Below the pieces are notes generated by a model, which was given only the letters and a program-made list of their open reading frames with translations, was not told where the DNA came from and ran no database searches. Both the position numbers and the translations under genes were made by a program. A DNA stretch of 6,437 nucleotides from Pseudomonadota bacterium (GTDB lineage: Bacteria; Pseudomonadota; Gammaproteobacteria; Steroidobacterales; Steroidobacteraceae): positions 1 to 6,437 of the forward strand of contig JAPTUI010000444.1 in the NCBI GenBank assembly GCA_028067895.1, written 5' to 3'. Positions 5,807 through 6,437 of the stretch are shown in pieces (positions within the stretch are counted from its first letter, which is position 1; each line of letters begins with the position of its first letter).

Positions 5807-6437
5807 ATGAAGTGCCGCTCCTCGCCCGGCCCCTCGATGTTGGTGATACAGCGGCCACACAGCTGCGGATGCGCAGCGTGGGCGCCGACGTCGGGGCGGC
5901 GCTGCCAGCAACGTACGCACTTCGCGTCCTGCGTCGGCTTCACCTGCACCCACACCGCCTCACTGCCGCTGTTCAGTGCCGCTGCCGCACCGGTCGGCGC
6001 CGAGGCGGCGCGATGTACCCGCGCATGCGAGGTGATCAGGAAGAAGCGCAGCTCCTCGCCGAGCACGCTGTAGCGCTCGTACTCGAGCGGCCCGCAGTAT
6101 ACGTCCACTTCGGCATCGAGCGGCGCACCGATCTGACCCGCATCGCGCAACTTCTCGAGCTCGCGCGTCACGTCGGCGCGCAGCGCGAGCAGCGCCGGCC
6201 AGTCGATTCGCCCGAGGCGCACCGCCGGCAGCGTATGCCAGGTGGCGAGGAACACCGACTCGCCGTGCTCGCCCGGCAGGTACTGCCAGATCTCCTCAGC
6301 CGTGAACGAGAGGATCGGGGCGAGCCAGCGCACCATGCTCTCGGCGATGTGGTACATGGCCGTCTGCGCCGAGCGGCGCGCGCCCGAAGTCGCCCTCAGC
6401 GTGTACATGCGGTCCTTCAGAACGTCCAGATAGAACG
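5803..6437 (-). CDS. ileS: Isoleucyl-tRNA synthetase, C-terminal part (5' end outside window)
   Basis: The last 210 residues of IleRS, which charges tRNA-Ile with isoleucine in the cytoplasm; the frame is open to the right edge. The fragment starts with FYLDVLKDRMYT and continues through SAQTAMYHIAESMVRWLAP (22-40) and FTAEEIWQYLP (44-54), the alpha-helical anticodon-binding domain, close to E. coli IleS as I recall it. QIGAPLDAEV (101-110) follows. The C-terminal zinc finger is intact: Cys173, Cys176 (KCVRCW) and Cys193, Cys196 (LCGRC). This four-cysteine finger marks the bacterial type of IleRS with the C-terminal zinc domain needed for tRNA charging. Catalytic HIGH and KMSKS motifs and the editing domain lie outside the window. 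Its TGA overlaps the lspA ATG by four bases, making it the upstream member of the ileS-lspA-ispH transcript. Confidence 0.97.
   Translation of the reverse strand, partial: FYLDVLKDRMYTLRATSGARRSAQTAMYHIAESMVRWLAPILSFTAEEIWQYLPGEHGESVFLATWHTLPAVRLGRIDWPALLALRADVTRELEKLRDAGQIGAPLDAEVDVYCGPLEYERYSVLGEELRFFLITSHARVHRAASAPTGAAAALNSGSEAVWVQVKPTQDAKCVRCWQRRPDVGAHAAHPQLCGRCITNIEGPGEERHFI

Noticed and set aside
1..6437. Mobile element, CRISPR, toxin-antitoxin, tRNA or riboswitch
   Set aside because: I looked for direct repeats, terminal inverted repeats, transposase motifs, spaced repeats and cloverleaf-like sequences and saw none; gene content is conserved chromosomal and evenly GC-rich.

Overview
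This is a high-GC window that reads as ordinary proteobacterial chromosome, probably from a gammaproteobacterium. The reasons are a DsbG-type periplasmic thioredoxin-fold protein, an LpxL/HtrB-type lipid A acyltransferase, and a tightly packed ileS-lspA-ispH block. The lineage assignment is inference. I see no mobile element, CRISPR array, tRNA or rRNA, and no gene cluster that looks like an undescribed system. The most interesting signals are in the junctions and control regions.

Layout, left to right. Positions 1-333 (+) hold the C-terminal part of a DsbG-like disulfide isomerase/chaperone. It faces a Cu(+)-exporting P1B-type ATPase (copA, minus strand, stop at 338) across 4 bases, and a 28-bp near-perfect palindrome spans both stop codons. 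Upstream of copA (2782-2813, minus) is a promoter with the hallmarks of MerR/CueR-family control: a -35 box, a dyad in the spacer and an over-long 19-20 bp spacing. This promoter overlaps the longest-ORF ATG, so I place the copA start further in, at a GTG (2734) with a good ribosome binding site. Next comes a small MarR-type winged-helix regulator on the same strand (2871-3224). A roughly 160-bp region (3225-3384) with two inverted repeats separates it from a divergent LpxL-family acyltransferase (3385-4317, +).

The right third is the minus-strand block ileS (partial, running off the right edge), lspA and ispH. The genes overlap by 4 nt (ATGA) and 1 nt (TGATG), which points to one translationally coupled transcript. 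The fkpB gene found between lspA and ispH in E. coli is absent. ispH and the acyltransferase converge and share the four bases CTAG as their two TAG stops, inside a small hairpin.

Functionally, most of the window concerns the cell envelope: copper export across the inner membrane, periplasmic disulfide repair, lipid A acylation and lipoprotein signal-peptide cleavage. Isoprenoid precursor synthesis and isoleucyl-tRNA charging are the housekeeping part. Very long ORFs antisense to copA and ispH are judged to be GC-driven shadows.
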